This document shows positions 42,595 through 55,300 of a stretch of 64,000 nt of DNA, one piece after another. Position 1 is the stretch's first letter. Each line of letters begins with the position of its first letter. The position numbers were made by a program, and so were the translations under genes. Origin of the DNA: Nostoc sp. FACHB-280 (GTDB lineage Bacteria; Cyanobacteriota; Cyanobacteriia; Cyanobacteriales; Nostocaceae). The stretch covers positions 170,373 through 234,372 of the forward strand of contig NZ_JACJSD010000007.1 of assembly GCF_014697615.1 (NCBI RefSeq), given 5' to 3'. A model generated the notes under the pieces. The model saw nothing but the letters and a program-made list of their open reading frames with translations, made no database searches and was not told the DNA's origin.

Positions 42595-43830
42595 ATGAGT
42601 ATTAGTCTGTGCATGATTGTAAAAAATGAAGAAACTACGCTACCGAAGTGCTTAAATAGTGTTAAGGATTTCGTGGATGAAATGGTAGTTTTAGATACAG
42701 GTTCTAGCGATCGCACTCCCGAAATCGCTCAACAATTCGGTGCAGAAGTACATCATTTTCAATGGACTAATAACTTTAGTACTGCTCGGAATGCCGCTTT
42801 AAAATATGTGACTGGTGATTGGGTGTTGGTGTTAGATGCAGATGAAATACTCAACCCCAGCATTGTGCCACAGCTACAAGATGCAATGCAAAGTGATGAA
42901 TATATCTTAATCAATCTCATCCGCCAAGAAATTGGTGCGGTTCAATCTCCCTATTCTTTGGTTTCGCGGTTGTTTCGCAATCATCCCGAAATTCGCTTTG
43001 AAAGGCCTTATCATGCCTTAGTGGATGATAGTGTAGCGACGATTATACAAAAAGAACCTCATTGGCAAGTTGGTTATTTGCAGGGTGTAGCAATTCTGCA
43101 TACAGGGTATCAAAAAAGAGCGATCGCCCAAAATAATAAATACATCAAAGCGCAAGCCGCAATGTTAGAGTTTCTCGCCACCCATCCCAATGATCCTTAT
43201 GTTTGCAGTAAATTAGGGGCGCTTTACGTTGAAACTGGCAAACTTTCTCAAGGTGTAGAATTATTGCTACGGGGACTCAAGCAAGCTAGTGGTAGGTCAT
43301 CCCAAGATTGGGTGACAGCAAATCAATCAGCAGAAAACTACGAAATTTTATATGAACTCCATTATCATTTAGGGATTGCGTACAATCATTTAAAACAGCC
43401 GCAACCAGCCCTAGAACACTATCAAGCTGCGATTAAATTACCGATTTATCCTATGCTCAAGTTAGGAGCATATAACAATTTAGGCAACTTACTCAAAGAT
43501 GCAGGCGATTTAAACAACGCCAAAAAAGCTTACGAAACAGCTTTAAAGATTGATCCAGATTTTGCGACTGGGTATTATAACTTAGGGATGACATTAAAGG
43601 CTTTGAATTTATTTACTGATGCGATCGCTTGTTATCAAAAAGCCATCAAATTAAATCCTTATTACGCAGAAGCATATCAAAATTTAGGTGTAGTACAGCT
43701 AAAAGTTGGTAATCTCCAAGCTAGTCTGACAGCATTTAAAAATGCCATACTCCTCCACGAACAGCAGCAAAATATCGCAGAAGCCAAAAGACTGCACCAA
43801 GGTTTATATGAGATGGGACTAATCAAATAA
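42595..43830 (+). CDS. Family 2 glycosyltransferase fused to TPR repeats
   Basis: A 411-residue protein. The N-terminal GT2 domain shows SLCMIVKNEETTLPKCLNSV, the DTGSSDRTPEIA segment and the metal-binding DADEI. From about residue 210 to the end, TPR units follow, for example AYNNLGNLLKDAGDLNNAKK and GYYNLGMTLKALNLFTDAIA. This combination is common in cyanobacteria and acts on unknown sugar acceptors; the TPR part probably binds a protein partner. The ATG lacks a strong ribosome binding site. The gene stands alone. Confidence 0.9.
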   Translation: MSISLCMIVKNEETTLPKCLNSVKDFVDEMVVLDTGSSDRTPEIAQQFGAEVHHFQWTNNFSTARNAALKYVTGDWVLVLDADEILNPSIVPQLQDAMQSDEYILINLIRQEIGAVQSPYSLVSRLFRNHPEIRFERPYHALVDDSVATIIQKEPHWQVGYLQGVAILHTGYQKRAIAQNNKYIKAQAAMLEFLATHPNDPYVCSKLGALYVETGKLSQGVELLLRGLKQASGRSSQDWVTANQSAENYEILYELHYHLGIAYNHLKQPQPALEHYQAAIKLPIYPMLKLGAYNNLGNLLKDAGDLNNAKKAYETALKIDPDFATGYYNLGMTLKALNLFTDAIACYQKAIKLNPYYAEAYQNLGVVQLKVGNLQASLTAFKNAILLHEQQQNIAEAKRLHQGLYEMGLIK

Positions 43831-44391
43831 CGACTCATACCAATTTTGGATTTTGGATTTTCGCTGAGAAACTTGTTTGAAACTGTGAAAATCTCTGTCT
43901 AGCAAAACTGTGATTTATTAACCATTCAGACTCCTGACTTCTGAATTTTATAGGACTTATACCAATTCTGTATGAAGATGCACTGAATTAAAGAACGAAC
44001 CACAAAGGGCGCAAAGGACACAAAGAAAGAAGAGATATAAAGATTAAATGCAACCTCAAATAGAATTGGTATTACGCAATAACTCTCTCAAACTCTTATA
44101 ACTTCGTGTCCTACCCTTCGGGAAGCCACTTCGTGTCTATGCGTCCTTTGCGGTTCGTTTCTTTATACTTTTGCGGTAATGATTCACCTCTGAATTCCTC
44201 AGCGAATTTAGAATGCAGCAACTTGTGAGCTTGAGAATTACGTAATAATAAGAGATGAGTGTTTTTTTGGCAGAGAGATTGAGTATGAAATTCATACTTA
44301 ATATTTGGCTGCAAAACTAACCACCCCTCTTTGAGCATTAATTGAGCATTTTAGAGGACTCACAAGCTAAAAACCTTATAGATTCGAGATA
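43831..44391. other. Repeat-bearing intergenic region before the TRC40 gene
   Basis: About 560 bases. AACCACAAAGGGCGCAAAGG (from about 43998) and GTCCTTTGCGGTTCGTTTC (about 44144-44162) are opposite-strand copies of a common cyanobacterial repeat and form a long-range inverted repeat. A 75-codon minus frame (44111-44338) ends in this repeat and has no recognisable features. Confidence 0.5.
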
Positions 44392-45579
44392 ATGCGAGTA
44401 ATTTTGATGACAGGCAAAGGCGGTGTGGGAAAAACCTCTGTTGCTGCCGCTACGGGACTTCGTTGTGCAGAACTGGGCTATCGCACACTAGTTTTAAGTA
44501 CAGATCCTGCCCATTCCTTAGCCGATAGTTTTGATTTAGAACTAGAACATGCACCGAAGCAAATTCGCCCAAACTTGTGGGGTGCAGAACTAGATGCACT
44601 GCAAGAACTGGAAGGTAACTGGGGTGCTGTAAAGCGATACATTACCCAGGTTTTGCAGGCGCGGGGCTTAGAAGGAGTGCAAGCGGAAGAATTGGCGATT
44701 CTACCAGGAATGGATGAAATTTTCAGCTTGGTAAGAATGAAACGCCATTATGATGAAGGGGATTTTGATGTTTTAATTATTGACTCAGCCCCCACCGGCA
44801 CAGCTTTGCGCCTGTTAAGCTTACCAGAAGTTGGCGGTTGGTATATGCGCCGCTTTTACAAACCATTTCAAAATATATCTGTAGCGTTGCGTCCTTTAGT
44901 GGAACCAATTTTTAAACCAATTGCGGGTTTTTCTCTACCCGACAAAGAGGTAATGGATGCACCTTATGAGTTTTATGAACAAATTGAGGCACTGGAAAAG
45001 GTATTAACAGATAATACTCAAACTTCTGTGCGTCTTGTCACTAATCCCGAAAAGATGGTGATTAAAGAATCGCTACGCGCCCATGCTTATTTAAGCTTGT
45101 ATAATGTAGCTACAGATTTAGTAGTTGCTAACAGGATTATTCCGCCGGAAGTGGAAGATCCATTTTTCCAACGTTGGAAACAAAATCAAGAACAGTATCG
45201 TCAAGAAATTCACGAAAATTTCCATCCTCTGCCAGTTAAAGAAGTGCCGCTATTTTCTGAAGAAATGTGTGGATTAGCGGCACTAGAAAGACTCAAGGAA
45301 ATTCTCTATAAAGACGAAGACCCTAGCCAAGTTTATTATAAAGAAACAACAGTTAGAGTCGTACAAGAGAAAAATGAATACAGTTTAGAACTGTATTTAC
45401 CGGGGATTCCTAAACACCAAATTCAGCTAAGTAAAACAGGTGATGAGTTAAACATTACAATCGGCAACCATCGCCGCAATTTAGTGCTGCCACAGGCTTT
45501 AGCCGCACTACAACCTGCTGGGGCTAAGATGGAAGAAGACTATTTAAGAATTCGTTTTGCTGATAATAACCGAGTTTAA
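44392..45579 (+). CDS. TRC40/GET3/ArsA family ATPase with HSP20-like tail
   Basis: A 395-residue ATPase. The deviant P-loop is GKGGVGKT at residues 8-15, followed by the switch segment [18 protein letters not shown] and [18 protein letters not shown]. From about residue 315 an alpha-crystallin-like domain appears ([38 protein letters not shown]). This ArsA-HSP20 fusion is characteristic of photosynthetic bacteria. Relatives insert tail-anchored membrane proteins or pump arsenite; the lack of a second ATPase half and of metal-site cysteine clusters favours a targeting or chaperone role. It ends at a strong terminator. Confidence 0.92.
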   Translation: MRVILMTGKGGVGKTSVAAATGLRCAELGYRTLVLSTDPAHSLADSFDLELEHAPKQIRPNLWGAELDALQELEGNWGAVKRYITQVLQARGLEGVQAEELAILPGMDEIFSLVRMKRHYDEGDFDVLIIDSAPTGTALRLLSLPEVGGWYMRRFYKPFQNISVALRPLVEPIFKPIAGFSLPDKEVMDAPYEFYEQIEALEKVLTDNTQTSVRLVTNPEKMVIKESLRAHAYLSLYNVATDLVVANRIIPPEVEDPFFQRWKQNQEQYRQEIHENFHPLPVKEVPLFSEEMCGLAALERLKEILYKDEDPSQVYYKETTVRVVQEKNEYSLELYLPGIPKHQIQLSKTGDELNITIGNHRRNLVLPQALAALQPAGAKMEEDYLRIRFADNNRV

Positions 45580-45623
45580 TTCTCTGGGTAATCATCCTCA
45601 AGGAATAATTTATCTTTAACAGT

Positions 45624-45657
45624 AGAGACACAGCTTAGTTCTGGTCTCTTTTTTTTT
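45624..45657 (+). terminator. Intrinsic terminator of the TRC40-like gene
   Basis: AGAGAC at 45624-45629 pairs with GTCTCT at 45644-45649, extended by CAG/CTG inside, and is followed by nine T residues (45649-45657). The remaining 245 bases up to the next gene are extremely AT-rich and show no gene. Confidence 0.88.
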
Positions 45658-45902
45658 AGAAAAACATAAATATCTGGTTTTTTTAAACTTTTTACTAGTA
45701 AAAATTTATCAAAAATCTATAAAATACTGAGATTTTTTTCTTAAATAAAATAATGTAAAAACCTGTAACAAAAACCTAGGAGTATTCACTGTATTTTGAC
45801 CGTGGTTTTACTGTAGACAAATACATTATATAAAATTCACAATATTTTTAGATTTATCGCTGACAAGATATTTAATTTCAAAAATTTTTAAACTTAAAAA
45901 CA

Positions 45903-48900
45903 ATGTCCCAACTAGCAGATCCAAACTTGCGGACAAGACTTAATCAAGAGAGTCTTCTACGCCGGATAACAAATCGGATTCGTCAAACATTAGAGTTAGA
46001 AGAAATTATTACAACCACAACAGCAGAAGTACGCTGTTTACTGGGGACTGACCGAGTAATGATTTATCAATTTCATACGGATGGTACAGGTAAGGTGGTG
46101 GCTGAATCCATTCATGAACAGCGTTTACCTTCGTTGTTGGGGCTGAATTTTCCCGCCGATGATATTCCGCCTCATGCGCGTGAATTGTTTATTAAATCTA
46201 GGGTACGTTCGGTTGTAAATGTAGAATTGCAACAGATTGGTCACAGTTCGATGAGTGTTTTAGAAACGGGGGAACTGAAACCGGAAGATATTCGTTATCG
46301 CCCTGTAGATCCTTGTCATGCAGAATACTTAACGGCGATGGGGGTGAAATCCTGTGTCGTCGCACCGATTTTCCATCAAAATCAACTTTGGGGATTGCTG
46401 GTATCTCATCATTCCCAGGCGCATTCTATTTCACTTTATGAATTAGAAGCGATGCAAATGGTTGTAGATCAATTATCGGTGGCGATCGCCCAAAGCAATC
46501 TTCTCGCCCAAGCCCGCGCCAAAGCTGAACGAGAAAGTGTAATTAATCGCATTGCTACCCTGCTACATTCCCTCCCGACAATTGTTTTACAACCAGCCTT
46601 AGAAGCGGCTGTCGCCGCCTTTCAAGGTGTTGGTGGGAGATTGTGTATGAGAAACGAAGCTTTTCAAGCGTCTAATAATCAAATTAAAAGTTTGAAAGAA
46701 TGTTTAATTCCAGGGAGTGACTGCATTCAAATTTACACCTGTGGACAACAGCCAGAAATTCCCCAAGATAATATTTATCCCTTAATGGAGCAGTATAACG
46801 TCTGGCAAGAACATTATCAGTCTGGTGAATATGATGTTTGGGCAATTGATGATATTTATCAAACAGCTAGTTTGCGAACTTTGCAACCAACTTTTAAATC
46901 AACTAAAATTCGCAGCTTGCTGATGATCCCCCTGTATTATCGTCAGCAGTTAGTTGGCTATTTAAGTATCTTTCGTAATGAAATCGATACAGAAACCTTG
47001 TGGGCTGGTCAATTTGACAGCGATCGCCGCCAGTTGTATCCCCGGTTATCTTTTGATGTTTGGAAAGAATCAAAAACAGCCCAAGCGCAACAATGGACAG
47101 ACGCAGATATTGAATTAGCTAGAGAACTTGCTAAACATTTTGCCTCAGCAATTCAACAATATGAACTTTATCAGCAAGTACAAGGTTTTAATCAGAATTT
47201 AGAACATCAAGTAAAAAGACGCACAGTTGAACTAGAACGCACATATCAACAACAACAAGCCGTATTTGGCGTGATTGCTAAAATTCGGGAGTCGTTGGAT
47301 GTGGATCAGATTTTTCAAATTACCACCAAAGAAGTTTGTCAGTTAATCAAAGGCGATCGCGTTTCGGTTTATCGCTTTACCGAAGATTGGGGCGGTGAAT
47401 TTGTCGGCGATTTTGAAGCTACTAGCCCCCATTGGACAAATGAAAGCAAAATAGGGCTAAATACCGTTTGGAATGACACCTACCTGCAAAAAACCGAGGG
47501 AGGACGTTACCGCCACAACGAAACATTTGCTGTGGATGATATCTATCAAATTGGCTTTAACCAGTGCCATTTAGATAATCTAGAGTATTATCACATTCAT
47601 GCTTTTGTTTTAGCTCCTATTTTTGTTGGGCAAAAACTCTGGGGTTTACTTTGCACCTATCAACATACTGGCCCCCGCGAATGGAAACCTTCGGAAGTTA
47701 ACTTTCTCAGTCAAATCGCCGCCCAATTAGGTGTAGCCCTGCAACAAGCCCAATTACTGATGCAAACTCAGCAACAAGCTGCTGATTTGCGAAAAGCCGC
47801 CGAACAACGGCAAATATTATTTGAAGTAGTGACTAAATTGCGGGAATCTCTAGATTTAGATACGATTTTTAGTGCAACAGCCCATGAAGTGCGACGGACT
47901 TTAAATGCTGACCGAGTTGTAGTTTATCGCTTTGACCCCAATGCAGAACTAGATACGGGTGAAGTTGTAGCAGAGGATATTTTACCTGGGTTTGTCTCAA
48001 CACTTGCTTTAAAAATTCAAGACACTTGCTTTAAGCAGAAATATATTGCTTTGCATCGTCAGGGAAGAGTGCATGTGATTACTGATGTTCACAACTCTGG
48101 ACTTAACCCTTGTTATTTAAACTTATTGGAAAAACTTCAGGTACAAGCCAATTTAGTAGTTCCCTTAGTCAAAGGTTTAGAACTCTGGGGTTTATTGTGT
48201 ATTCACCAATGCGCCCAACCGCGAGACTGGGAAATTTCCGAAATTCAATTTACTACCCAAGTCGCCGCGCAACTTTCTGTCGCCCTAGAACAAGCTGATT
48301 TACTAGCGCAAACCAAACTGCAAGCCCAAAAATTAACCGCCGCCTTGCATGAGTTACAAGCTACCCAAACTCAACTCATCCAAACCGAAAAAATGTCTTC
48401 ACTCGGTCAGTTAGTAGCTGGTGTGGCTCATGAAATTAATAACCCCGTAAATTTTATTTATGGCAATTTATCCCATGTGCGGGAGTATGCAGATGATTTA
48501 CTGGGAATGCTCAACCTTTATCAAAAACAATATCCTAAACCTAGTGAGGAAATTAGCGATCGCCTGGAAGATATTGATTTAGAATTTCTCTCACAAGATT
48601 TACCCAAAACTCTCGCTTCTATGAGCGTTGGTGTAGAACGCATCCGCCAAATCGTCATGTCCTTGCGGAATTTCTCTCGCCTGGATGAAGCGGAAATGAA
48701 GGTAGTAGATATTCACGAAGGCCTAAATAGTACCCTGCTGATTTTACAGCACCGCTTAAAGTCGAAATCCGATGGTGCTGACATTCAAGTTATTCAAGAG
48801 TATGGTGATTTGCCATTGGTAGAGTGTTATGCAGGACAACTCAACCAAGTATTTATGAATGTCTTGAGCAATGCGATCGATGCTATAGAATATCACCCAG

Positions 48901-49211
48901 AATCCACCTCAGTTACTCATCAACCTCAAATTTCCATTCGCACTACCATTGGTAACATGAACAAAAATGTGCCAAGCGTGGTAATTTACATCAAAGACAA
49001 TGGATTAGGCATACCAGAAGCCGTCAAAACAAGAGTCTTTGACCCATTTTTCACCACTAAACCTGTAGGTAAGGGTACAGGTTTGGGACTATCAATTAGT
49101 TACCAAATCGTGGTAGATAAGCATGGTGGTATTTTTCAATGCGATTCACAACCAGGGCAAGGTACAGAGTTTCGCATTGAAGTTCCCATCCAGCAGAGTA
49201 TTCATACTTGA
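45903..49211 (+). CDS. Knotless-phytochrome and cyanobacteriochrome histidine kinase (All2699/Cph2-like front end)
   Basis: A 1102-residue kinase. GAF1 (about 20-200) has the phytochrome motif DIP at 87-89 in [13 protein letters not shown] and a Cys-His at C138 ([10 protein letters not shown]). The next domain is a PHY domain with its tongue: W367 in LWAGQFD and PRLSF at 380-384, so residues 20-430 form a GAF-PHY module without PAS, as in Cph2 and All2699. GAF3 has W523, D525, Y536 and C555-H556 at red/green cyanobacteriochrome spacing. GAF4 has DTCF (C709) and C737-Y738. The kinase core has H843 in [24 protein letters not shown] and GKGTGLGLS. No receiver domain is present. The photosensor reading rests on residue patterns only; the kinase assignment is firm. 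Confidence 0.92.
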   Translation: MSQLADPNLRTRLNQESLLRRITNRIRQTLELEEIITTTTAEVRCLLGTDRVMIYQFHTDGTGKVVAESIHEQRLPSLLGLNFPADDIPPHARELFIKSRVRSVVNVELQQIGHSSMSVLETGELKPEDIRYRPVDPCHAEYLTAMGVKSCVVAPIFHQNQLWGLLVSHHSQAHSISLYELEAMQMVVDQLSVAIAQSNLLAQARAKAERESVINRIATLLHSLPTIVLQPALEAAVAAFQGVGGRLCMRNEAFQASNNQIKSLKECLIPGSDCIQIYTCGQQPEIPQDNIYPLMEQYNVWQEHYQSGEYDVWAIDDIYQTASLRTLQPTFKSTKIRSLLMIPLYYRQQLVGYLSIFRNEIDTETLWAGQFDSDRRQLYPRLSFDVWKESKTAQAQQWTDADIELARELAKHFASAIQQYELYQQVQGFNQNLEHQVKRRTVELERTYQQQQAVFGVIAKIRESLDVDQIFQITTKEVCQLIKGDRVSVYRFTEDWGGEFVGDFEATSPHWTNESKIGLNTVWNDTYLQKTEGGRYRHNETFAVDDIYQIGFNQCHLDNLEYYHIHAFVLAPIFVGQKLWGLLCTYQHTGPREWKPSEVNFLSQIAAQLGVALQQAQLLMQTQQQAADLRKAAEQRQILFEVVTKLRESLDLDTIFSATAHEVRRTLNADRVVVYRFDPNAELDTGEVVAEDILPGFVSTLALKIQDTCFKQKYIALHRQGRVHVITDVHNSGLNPCYLNLLEKLQVQANLVVPLVKGLELWGLLCIHQCAQPRDWEISEIQFTTQVAAQLSVALEQADLLAQTKLQAQKLTAALHELQATQTQLIQTEKMSSLGQLVAGVAHEINNPVNFIYGNLSHVREYADDLLGMLNLYQKQYPKPSEEISDRLEDIDLEFLSQDLPKTLASMSVGVERIRQIVMSLRNFSRLDEAEMKVVDIHEGLNSTLLILQHRLKSKSDGADIQVIQEYGDLPLVECYAGQLNQVFMNVLSNAIDAIEYHPESTSVTHQPQISIRTTIGNMNKNVPSVVIYIKDNGLGIPEAVKTRVFDPFFTTKPVGKGTGLGLSISYQIVVDKHGGIFQCDSQPGQGTEFRIEVPIQQSIHT

Positions 49212-49226
49212 AGTGCTGAGTTTTAA

Positions 49227-49254
49227 GTGCTGAGTGCTGAGTGCTGAGTGCTGA
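49227..49254. repeat. Heptamer tandem repeat (GTGCTGA)4
   Basis: Four perfect copies of GTGCTGA, the reverse-complement form of the CTCAGCA array at 28160. A fifth single unit stands at 49213-49219. It fills the short gap between the kinase and the glycosylase genes. Confidence 0.9.
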
Positions 49255-49284
49255 GTAAAAATACTAACCTCTAGCCCCTAGTCT

Positions 49285-49890
49285 ATGACATCTGACATTG
49301 ATGCAATTTGGCTGACTCGTTCCTCAACTTTAGTGGCTCCTGAATTGATTGGCTGTACTTTAGTAAGACAAATGCCCGATGGTAAGATTTTTCGGGGAAT
49401 AATTGTCGAAACAGAAGCCTATGCACCCGATGATCCAGCAATGCACGCTTATCGTAGTCGGACTACTCGCAATCAGGTAATGTTTGAGGCGGCTGGAAAA
49501 GCTTATGTGTACTTAATTTATGGTGTTTACCACTGTTTGAATGTGGTAACTGACAGAGACGGAATTCCTAGTGCGGTGCTTCTTCGCGCCTTGGAGTTAG
49601 AGCAAGTCCCTACCTGGGTTGATCATCAAGAAAAACTCAAACCGCATCGCATCGCCGCCGGGCCAGGTAAACTTTGCCGCGCTTTGAAGATTGATTTGAC
49701 ATTGAATGCAACACCCCTAGAATTTGGTCAACCCCTCTGGTTAGAACACCGCCAGCCTGAGTTTCAACAACAGCTAGAACAGGGAAATCTCTCGTTAATT
49801 CAGACTACGCGCATTGGTTTGACTAAAGGTGTAGACTTGCCTTGGCGCTGGTATTTATGGAATAGTCTGGCTGTGTCGAAAAAAGGATAG
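49285..49890 (+). CDS. mpg: 3-methyladenine DNA glycosylase (AAG/MPG family)
   Basis: A 201-residue base-excision repair enzyme. The conserved start LVAPELIGCTLVRQMPDGK, the catalytic segment GIIVETEAYAPDDPAMHAY, then FEAAGKAYVYLIYGVYHCLN and AAGPGKLCRALKIDL are all family marks. It removes alkylated purines from DNA. The length fits bacterial members. It stands between two kinase genes, with no sign that it shares their function. Confidence 0.95.
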   Translation: MTSDIDAIWLTRSSTLVAPELIGCTLVRQMPDGKIFRGIIVETEAYAPDDPAMHAYRSRTTRNQVMFEAAGKAYVYLIYGVYHCLNVVTDRDGIPSAVLLRALELEQVPTWVDHQEKLKPHRIAAGPGKLCRALKIDLTLNATPLEFGQPLWLEHRQPEFQQQLEQGNLSLIQTTRIGLTKGVDLPWRWYLWNSLAVSKKG

Positions 49891-50076
49891 ATGTATTATT
49901 TGGGCGATCGCGCCAATATTTATATATTAAAAATATATAGCAGCAGCCAAGTTGCTTAGGACATCGATAAATAATAAAACTGAGACACTAAAAAGCTTTG
50001 AAACCTGTCACCTGTCCCCTATTACCTGTCCCCTGCTATACTACTTCAGATAGATGACTTTTGCTGATATCTGCAA

Positions 50077-52341
50077 TCAAAGTCTGCGGTGAGTTTGTAC
50101 AGGCAAAGTAATCACAAACTCTGTGCCTGTGCCTAATGTAGAATGACAATTAAGCTGACCTTGATGTAATTCAGTCACAATTTGATAACTAATAGATAAA
50201 CCCAATCCAGAACCTTTACCCACATCTTTGGTTGTGAAAAATGGGTCAAATATTTTTGTGATTATAGTATCGGGCATTCCCAAACCATTGTCTGCAATAG
50301 AAATCATAATTTGGTTTTCTGATAATACTTGAGTATGAATCAAAATTTGATGTGTATGACGCTGCTGATTTACTGTTTCTAAGGCATCAATAGCATTAGA
50401 TAAGATATTCATAAATACTTGATTGAGTTGTCCAGGATAACAACTAATTAAAGGTAAATCACTATATTTTTTGACTACTTCTATGGCTGGTTTTTGTGCT
50501 TGCTCTTTTAGGCGATTTTGCAAGATTAATAATGTACTATCAATGCCCTCATGAATATTAACTGCTTTAAATTCGGACTCATCTAACCGAGTAAAATTAC
50601 GTAGTGATAGCACAATTTCTCGAATTCGCTCTGTGCCTATTTTCATTGAAGCCAGCGTCTTGGGCAAATCATCTAGGGTAAATGCCAAATCCAGTTTTTC
50701 AGCCTCGATTTGAATTTCGTCCACTGGATGTGGATAGTAATGCTGATAGAGTTGGATAAATTTTGACAAATCTTGAATGTAAGTTTCGATATGGGTTAAG
50801 TTCCCATAAATAAAGCTGACAGGATTATTAATTTCATGTGCTACACCTGCTACCATCTGACCCAAAGCAGACATTTTTTCACTTTGAATCATTTGGGTTT
50901 GGGTACGTTGCAATTCTTGAAGTGTTTTTTGTAATGTTGTGGTGCGCTCCTCAACTTTGAGTTCTAAGGCATTATTTACTTGTTCTAGTTCAATAAAAGA
51001 AGTCTTTAACTGACTTACCATACTGTTGAAAGAACTAGCGAGTTCTCCGAGTTCATCTTGTCGATGAGTATCTAGATTAATTGCAAAGTCACCATTAGCA
51101 AGTTGCTGACTAGCAATGGTCAATTGTTGTAGAGGTGTAGTGATTTGTTGTTGTAAAACCGACAACAGCAATAACACTTCAATCAGCAACGCCACAGCAC
51201 CAGACATTAAAATAAACTGAGCCATATCCCAAGCTATCCCCGATAGTAATGATTTGGGATAAACTGTCACAAAATACCAGTTTGGGCCTTTTAAACGAGT
51301 CACTGCTAGATATTCACGGTCTTGACTATTGTCTAAAACTTGGGTTTCTGCTGAAGTGTTGCTGACTAACTGAAAAATCCGTTGGAGATGGGGATCGTAA
51401 ATTGCATCAATTTTGAGCTTTCCTTGCGCTTGCTGAATTTCCTGAGTGTGGTGGGGATCGACAATTAAACGACCATCAGAGCGAAAAATGAGATTGTATG
51501 TACCGGGTAATTGATCCTCCGTCGTATGCTGTATCAGATCGCTTAAAACCACATCATGTCCCACAATTCCCAAAAAGCGATCGCCCTGATAAACTGGGAC
51601 AATTGCCGACACCATCCAGACTTTTACACTTGGGTCAAGATAAACACCTGTCCATTTTGGCAAGCGGGCTGGGTTATGTTGAGGATCGGCAATATAAAAA
51701 TATTCTTCATTTGGCAGATAGACATCAGGCGGTACCTGTAAAGCCAACGGTACGCCATTCCAATAATTAACTCCTGTATTTTCTGGTGTGAGAAAATATG
51801 TATCGACAAATCGATTAGACCAAGCAGCCCCATAGGCAGTAATGACTTTGTTAGCTATTAACATTCGCTGCTTGAGTTCTGTAGTTAGCTGCACATTGCG
51901 ACTAATGATGGAACTGGGATATCGAGTGGAATCAAATTCTTTAATCGGTCGATTTTGGGGAAAATTACGCCGAGTACCATCATTCCAGGAAAAATACTGC
52001 CGTTCAAATTCAGCTTGGATATCAATATTAGTAGGTTGCTGAAATTCTACCAATAAGCGATCGCGCAACGAAGTCAAGTTATCTTGTGCCAATTGAAAGA
52101 TGCTACTTTCTTGCTCCCCTCTTTCTTTGATATATTTTTCTAATTGTGCTTGAGTTTGGCTTTCTAAACGCGACATCATATGAACATAACTCACCCCAGC
52201 AGATAGGAGTACCACTACTGTGACTCGCACTGCCATATTCATCAGTGTTTTGTGGGTGAGTGAATTCGGGCATTTCTTCAGCCAAGAAAAACCTCTTAAA
52301 GACCACTGTTGATGGAGAATTTGTCTAATTTGGACAACCAT
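50077..52341 (-). CDS. Membrane sensor histidine kinase with Cache and HAMP domains
   Basis: A 754-residue kinase. A membrane helix near 34-54 ([19 protein letters not shown]) is followed by an extracytoplasmic dCache sensor domain (about 70-350; [20 protein letters not shown]), a second helix near 370-395, HAMP ([20 protein letters not shown]), a coiled coil and a kinase core with H502 in [35 protein letters not shown] and GKGSGLGLS. The core is closely related to the other four kinases in this window. It should sense an external small molecule. It ends 41 bases upstream of the next kinase stop-start boundary on the same strand. Confidence 0.93.
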   Translation of the reverse strand: MVVQIRQILHQQWSLRGFSWLKKCPNSLTHKTLMNMAVRVTVVVLLSAGVSYVHMMSRLESQTQAQLEKYIKERGEQESSIFQLAQDNLTSLRDRLLVEFQQPTNIDIQAEFERQYFSWNDGTRRNFPQNRPIKEFDSTRYPSSIISRNVQLTTELKQRMLIANKVITAYGAAWSNRFVDTYFLTPENTGVNYWNGVPLALQVPPDVYLPNEEYFYIADPQHNPARLPKWTGVYLDPSVKVWMVSAIVPVYQGDRFLGIVGHDVVLSDLIQHTTEDQLPGTYNLIFRSDGRLIVDPHHTQEIQQAQGKLKIDAIYDPHLQRIFQLVSNTSAETQVLDNSQDREYLAVTRLKGPNWYFVTVYPKSLLSGIAWDMAQFILMSGAVALLIEVLLLLSVLQQQITTPLQQLTIASQQLANGDFAINLDTHRQDELGELASSFNSMVSQLKTSFIELEQVNNALELKVEERTTTLQKTLQELQRTQTQMIQSEKMSALGQMVAGVAHEINNPVSFIYGNLTHIETYIQDLSKFIQLYQHYYPHPVDEIQIEAEKLDLAFTLDDLPKTLASMKIGTERIREIVLSLRNFTRLDESEFKAVNIHEGIDSTLLILQNRLKEQAQKPAIEVVKKYSDLPLISCYPGQLNQVFMNILSNAIDALETVNQQRHTHQILIHTQVLSENQIMISIADNGLGMPDTIITKIFDPFFTTKDVGKGSGLGLSISYQIVTELHQGQLNCHSTLGTGTEFVITLPVQTHRRL

Positions 52342-52382
52342 AGCGTAGGAAATCTCAGGAAAATTCTGAAAGTTTGTTGATT

Positions 52383-55300
52383 TTATAGCGGCAAATGGAT
52401 GACAAATTCAGTCCCTTCGCCTGGTTGAGAATTAACTTCAATTACTCCACCGTGGCTTTCTTCAACGATTTGTTTAGCGATAGCCAAACCTAAGCCTGTA
52501 CCTTTTCCTACGGCTTTAGTAGTAAACAAATGGTTAAATATTTTTTGTTTAATATCTGCACTCATGCCCTTACCATTATCAGCAATAGCAATTTTCACTA
52601 AATGGTTTTCTAAGGAAGTTGTAATGGTAATGCGGTTAGGATTGGCTTGAATTTCCTCAAAACTACGGTCACAGTTCAACTCCTCTAATGCGTCAATAGC
52701 ATTAGCTAAAATGTTCATAAATACCTGATTTAATTGCCCAGGGAAACATTGAATCTGTGGTAAATTATCGTAATTGGTTATGACCTCAATTGCTGGACGT
52801 TGTTCGTTAGGTTTGAGACGATGTTTGAGAATTAAAATGGTGCTATCAATACCTTCGTGAATATTAAATGGTACTTTGTAATCTCGATCAGTCCGAGAGA
52901 AAACGCGGAGTGAAGTGCTGATATTTTTTAATCTGTCGCAAGCCATTGTCATAGAATCCAGGATTTTAGGCAGGTCTTCTATGGTATATTCCAAATCAAT
53001 TTCAGACTCGTGGTCGAGGATCTCTTCAGTTTTATCGGGTAAAGTTGCTTGATAGATTTTCAAGTGAGCGATGATATCGTTAAATGTCGGTTTAGCTTGT
53101 TTGAGACTGGCAGCAATAAAGCCCAAAGGATTATTCATTTCGTGAGCGACACCAGCCACTAAGTTACCCAATGCAGACATTTTCTCACTTTGAACGATTT
53201 GTAATTGTGCTTGTTGTAAGTTATCTAATGCCTGTTCTAGCTGTTGGGCATAATCCTGAGAACGTTGATAAAGTCGGGCATTTTCTAGGGAAATTGCGGC
53301 TTGGGCGCAGAGTAAATTTAACAGTTCGACGCGATCGCTTGTAAACACCCCCGTCACTAAATGATTTTCGAGATATAAAATACCCAGCAATTTACCTTGA
53401 TACAAAATTGGGCTACACAAGATACTCCGGGGCTGTTGGCGGATAATATAAGGGTCGTTAATTAAGCTGGGATCGATTGTTGCATCCAATAGCACCATAG
53501 TCTGTTGACTGTGCTTGACTTTGTAAATTAGCTTGTGGGGAATATCCTGGCTGTCTTCAATGGGAAGACTTTGCAATACAACTGGCTCATAACCCTGGAT
53601 AATTGAACCTTGAATTACTAAATGATTGTCTTGCAACAGCATTAACGCACATTTATCAGCCCCAGCATTCTCGATGATGATGGAAAGTAAGGATGCAAGT
53701 AGTTTTTGGAGTTCGATGACACCAGAGAGGGTTTGAGATGCTTTGAGAATTGCTTTTAAATCGAGGGAATCTGAAACACTGCTGCTAGTGCTAGAACTGG
53801 AAGAACTACTAGATGTCACACTACTCAAAGCAAAGATAGTTTCGTTACTAGAAACAGCAGAACGGATTGGCTGTAATATAGGCGCAAGCAATTGGGGATA
53901 ACGTCTTTCTAAGTCAGCAACTTTGGCTTTGGCTCCCCAACAGGCATAGGCATAGTAAGCTTGGGTCATGTATTCCTGCGCGATGCGGTGTTTGCCCCAA
54001 TCAAGATAGAATTTTGCGGCTAATTCATGAGCCAATGCTTCTTCTTGGATGTATTCGTTAGCTTTGGTTAGGGAAATTGCCCGGTCGTACAGGTCAATAG
54101 CTTCTGCAATTTTTCCTAGCACTCGACATTTTTCTGCTTCTACCAAAATATATTTATGTTCAAAGTTGGTAGGTGCATGAACAGCCCAGACTTTCATGAG
54201 TTTTTGATTGATTTCTACTTGCTCTAGTAGGGATTGAGACTGTTGGTTTAGGGGTGATATGCTTCTGACTTCAGATGCTTGTAAATCAATACGCTGGGAC
54301 AGCAGAGCAAGAGAATAATAAAAGTTGTGGATTGCCACAGTTATTCCAATCCCAGCATCAGCGTAATTTGCTGCATTGAGCGCCGATGTCACCGCAGCAG
54401 AATCATCGGCGAATAAATAGCTGAGAATAGACTTAGCTAAATATGCTGTAAATGGCAGTGAGCGATCGTTCCCGGCACAGTAAACAGGTAGAAGTTCATG
54501 CTCATCAAAATGCTCACCTGATAATTGCTTTGGCTCAGTGCTATCTTCCAATAAATTAGCAACAAGTTGTTGCCAAATTTGAGCATTGACCAGAGAGTGA
54601 ACTTGTTGAATCGGCTGCAAAACTTCAAGGGCAATCTTTTGGTTTTGTTGCAAATCTGTTAAAGTTTCTCCGGCAAGAAACCTATAGGTACAGCTATGGG
54701 CAGTTGCATAACTAGCATACTCAATATCACCCATTTCAAAACCGACTTGACTAGCTTTTACTAATGCTTCTATCGTGCCAATTAGAGGTTCTTTCCAAGG
54801 TCGAATAAAAACATTAAATAAATTCTTGACTTTGCATTCTAATTCTCTAGCAGAAAATCGCTCTAATACTTCCAAGGACAGCAAACCAGAGTAGTATCCT
54901 TTATCTAAATCTTTCTCAAATGCACACAGTAATATGCCATAAAATACATAGGCAAATGCTGTCAGCGATGTGTGTCCTTGTTTTAAGCTTAAATCAATCA
55001 TTGTCAAGACAATGGGTGAGAGTAGCTCTGGTTTTGTTGTGTAGGCTGGAGGAAAAATTGCCATAAGTATACGCATGACAGCAATTTGATGGGCATCTTG
55101 CATCACTGGCAATGATTCGATTGTGTGCAATTTTGGTAGGTGAATTGCTGAAGATGCAGGTGCATAATTTAAATCGACACCTAGAAGTTCCAATGCCAAA
55201 ATTCCTACATCCAGTGCTTTTGGCATTTCTGACTGAGCCGTATACATTTGAATTTGCAGCTCATAAATTTTTATGCGATCAAGTAGGCTGGTTGCACGCT

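Noticed and set aside
44111..44338. 75-codon minus-strand frame
   Set aside because: Its 3' half is a common dispersed repeat and no domain is visible.
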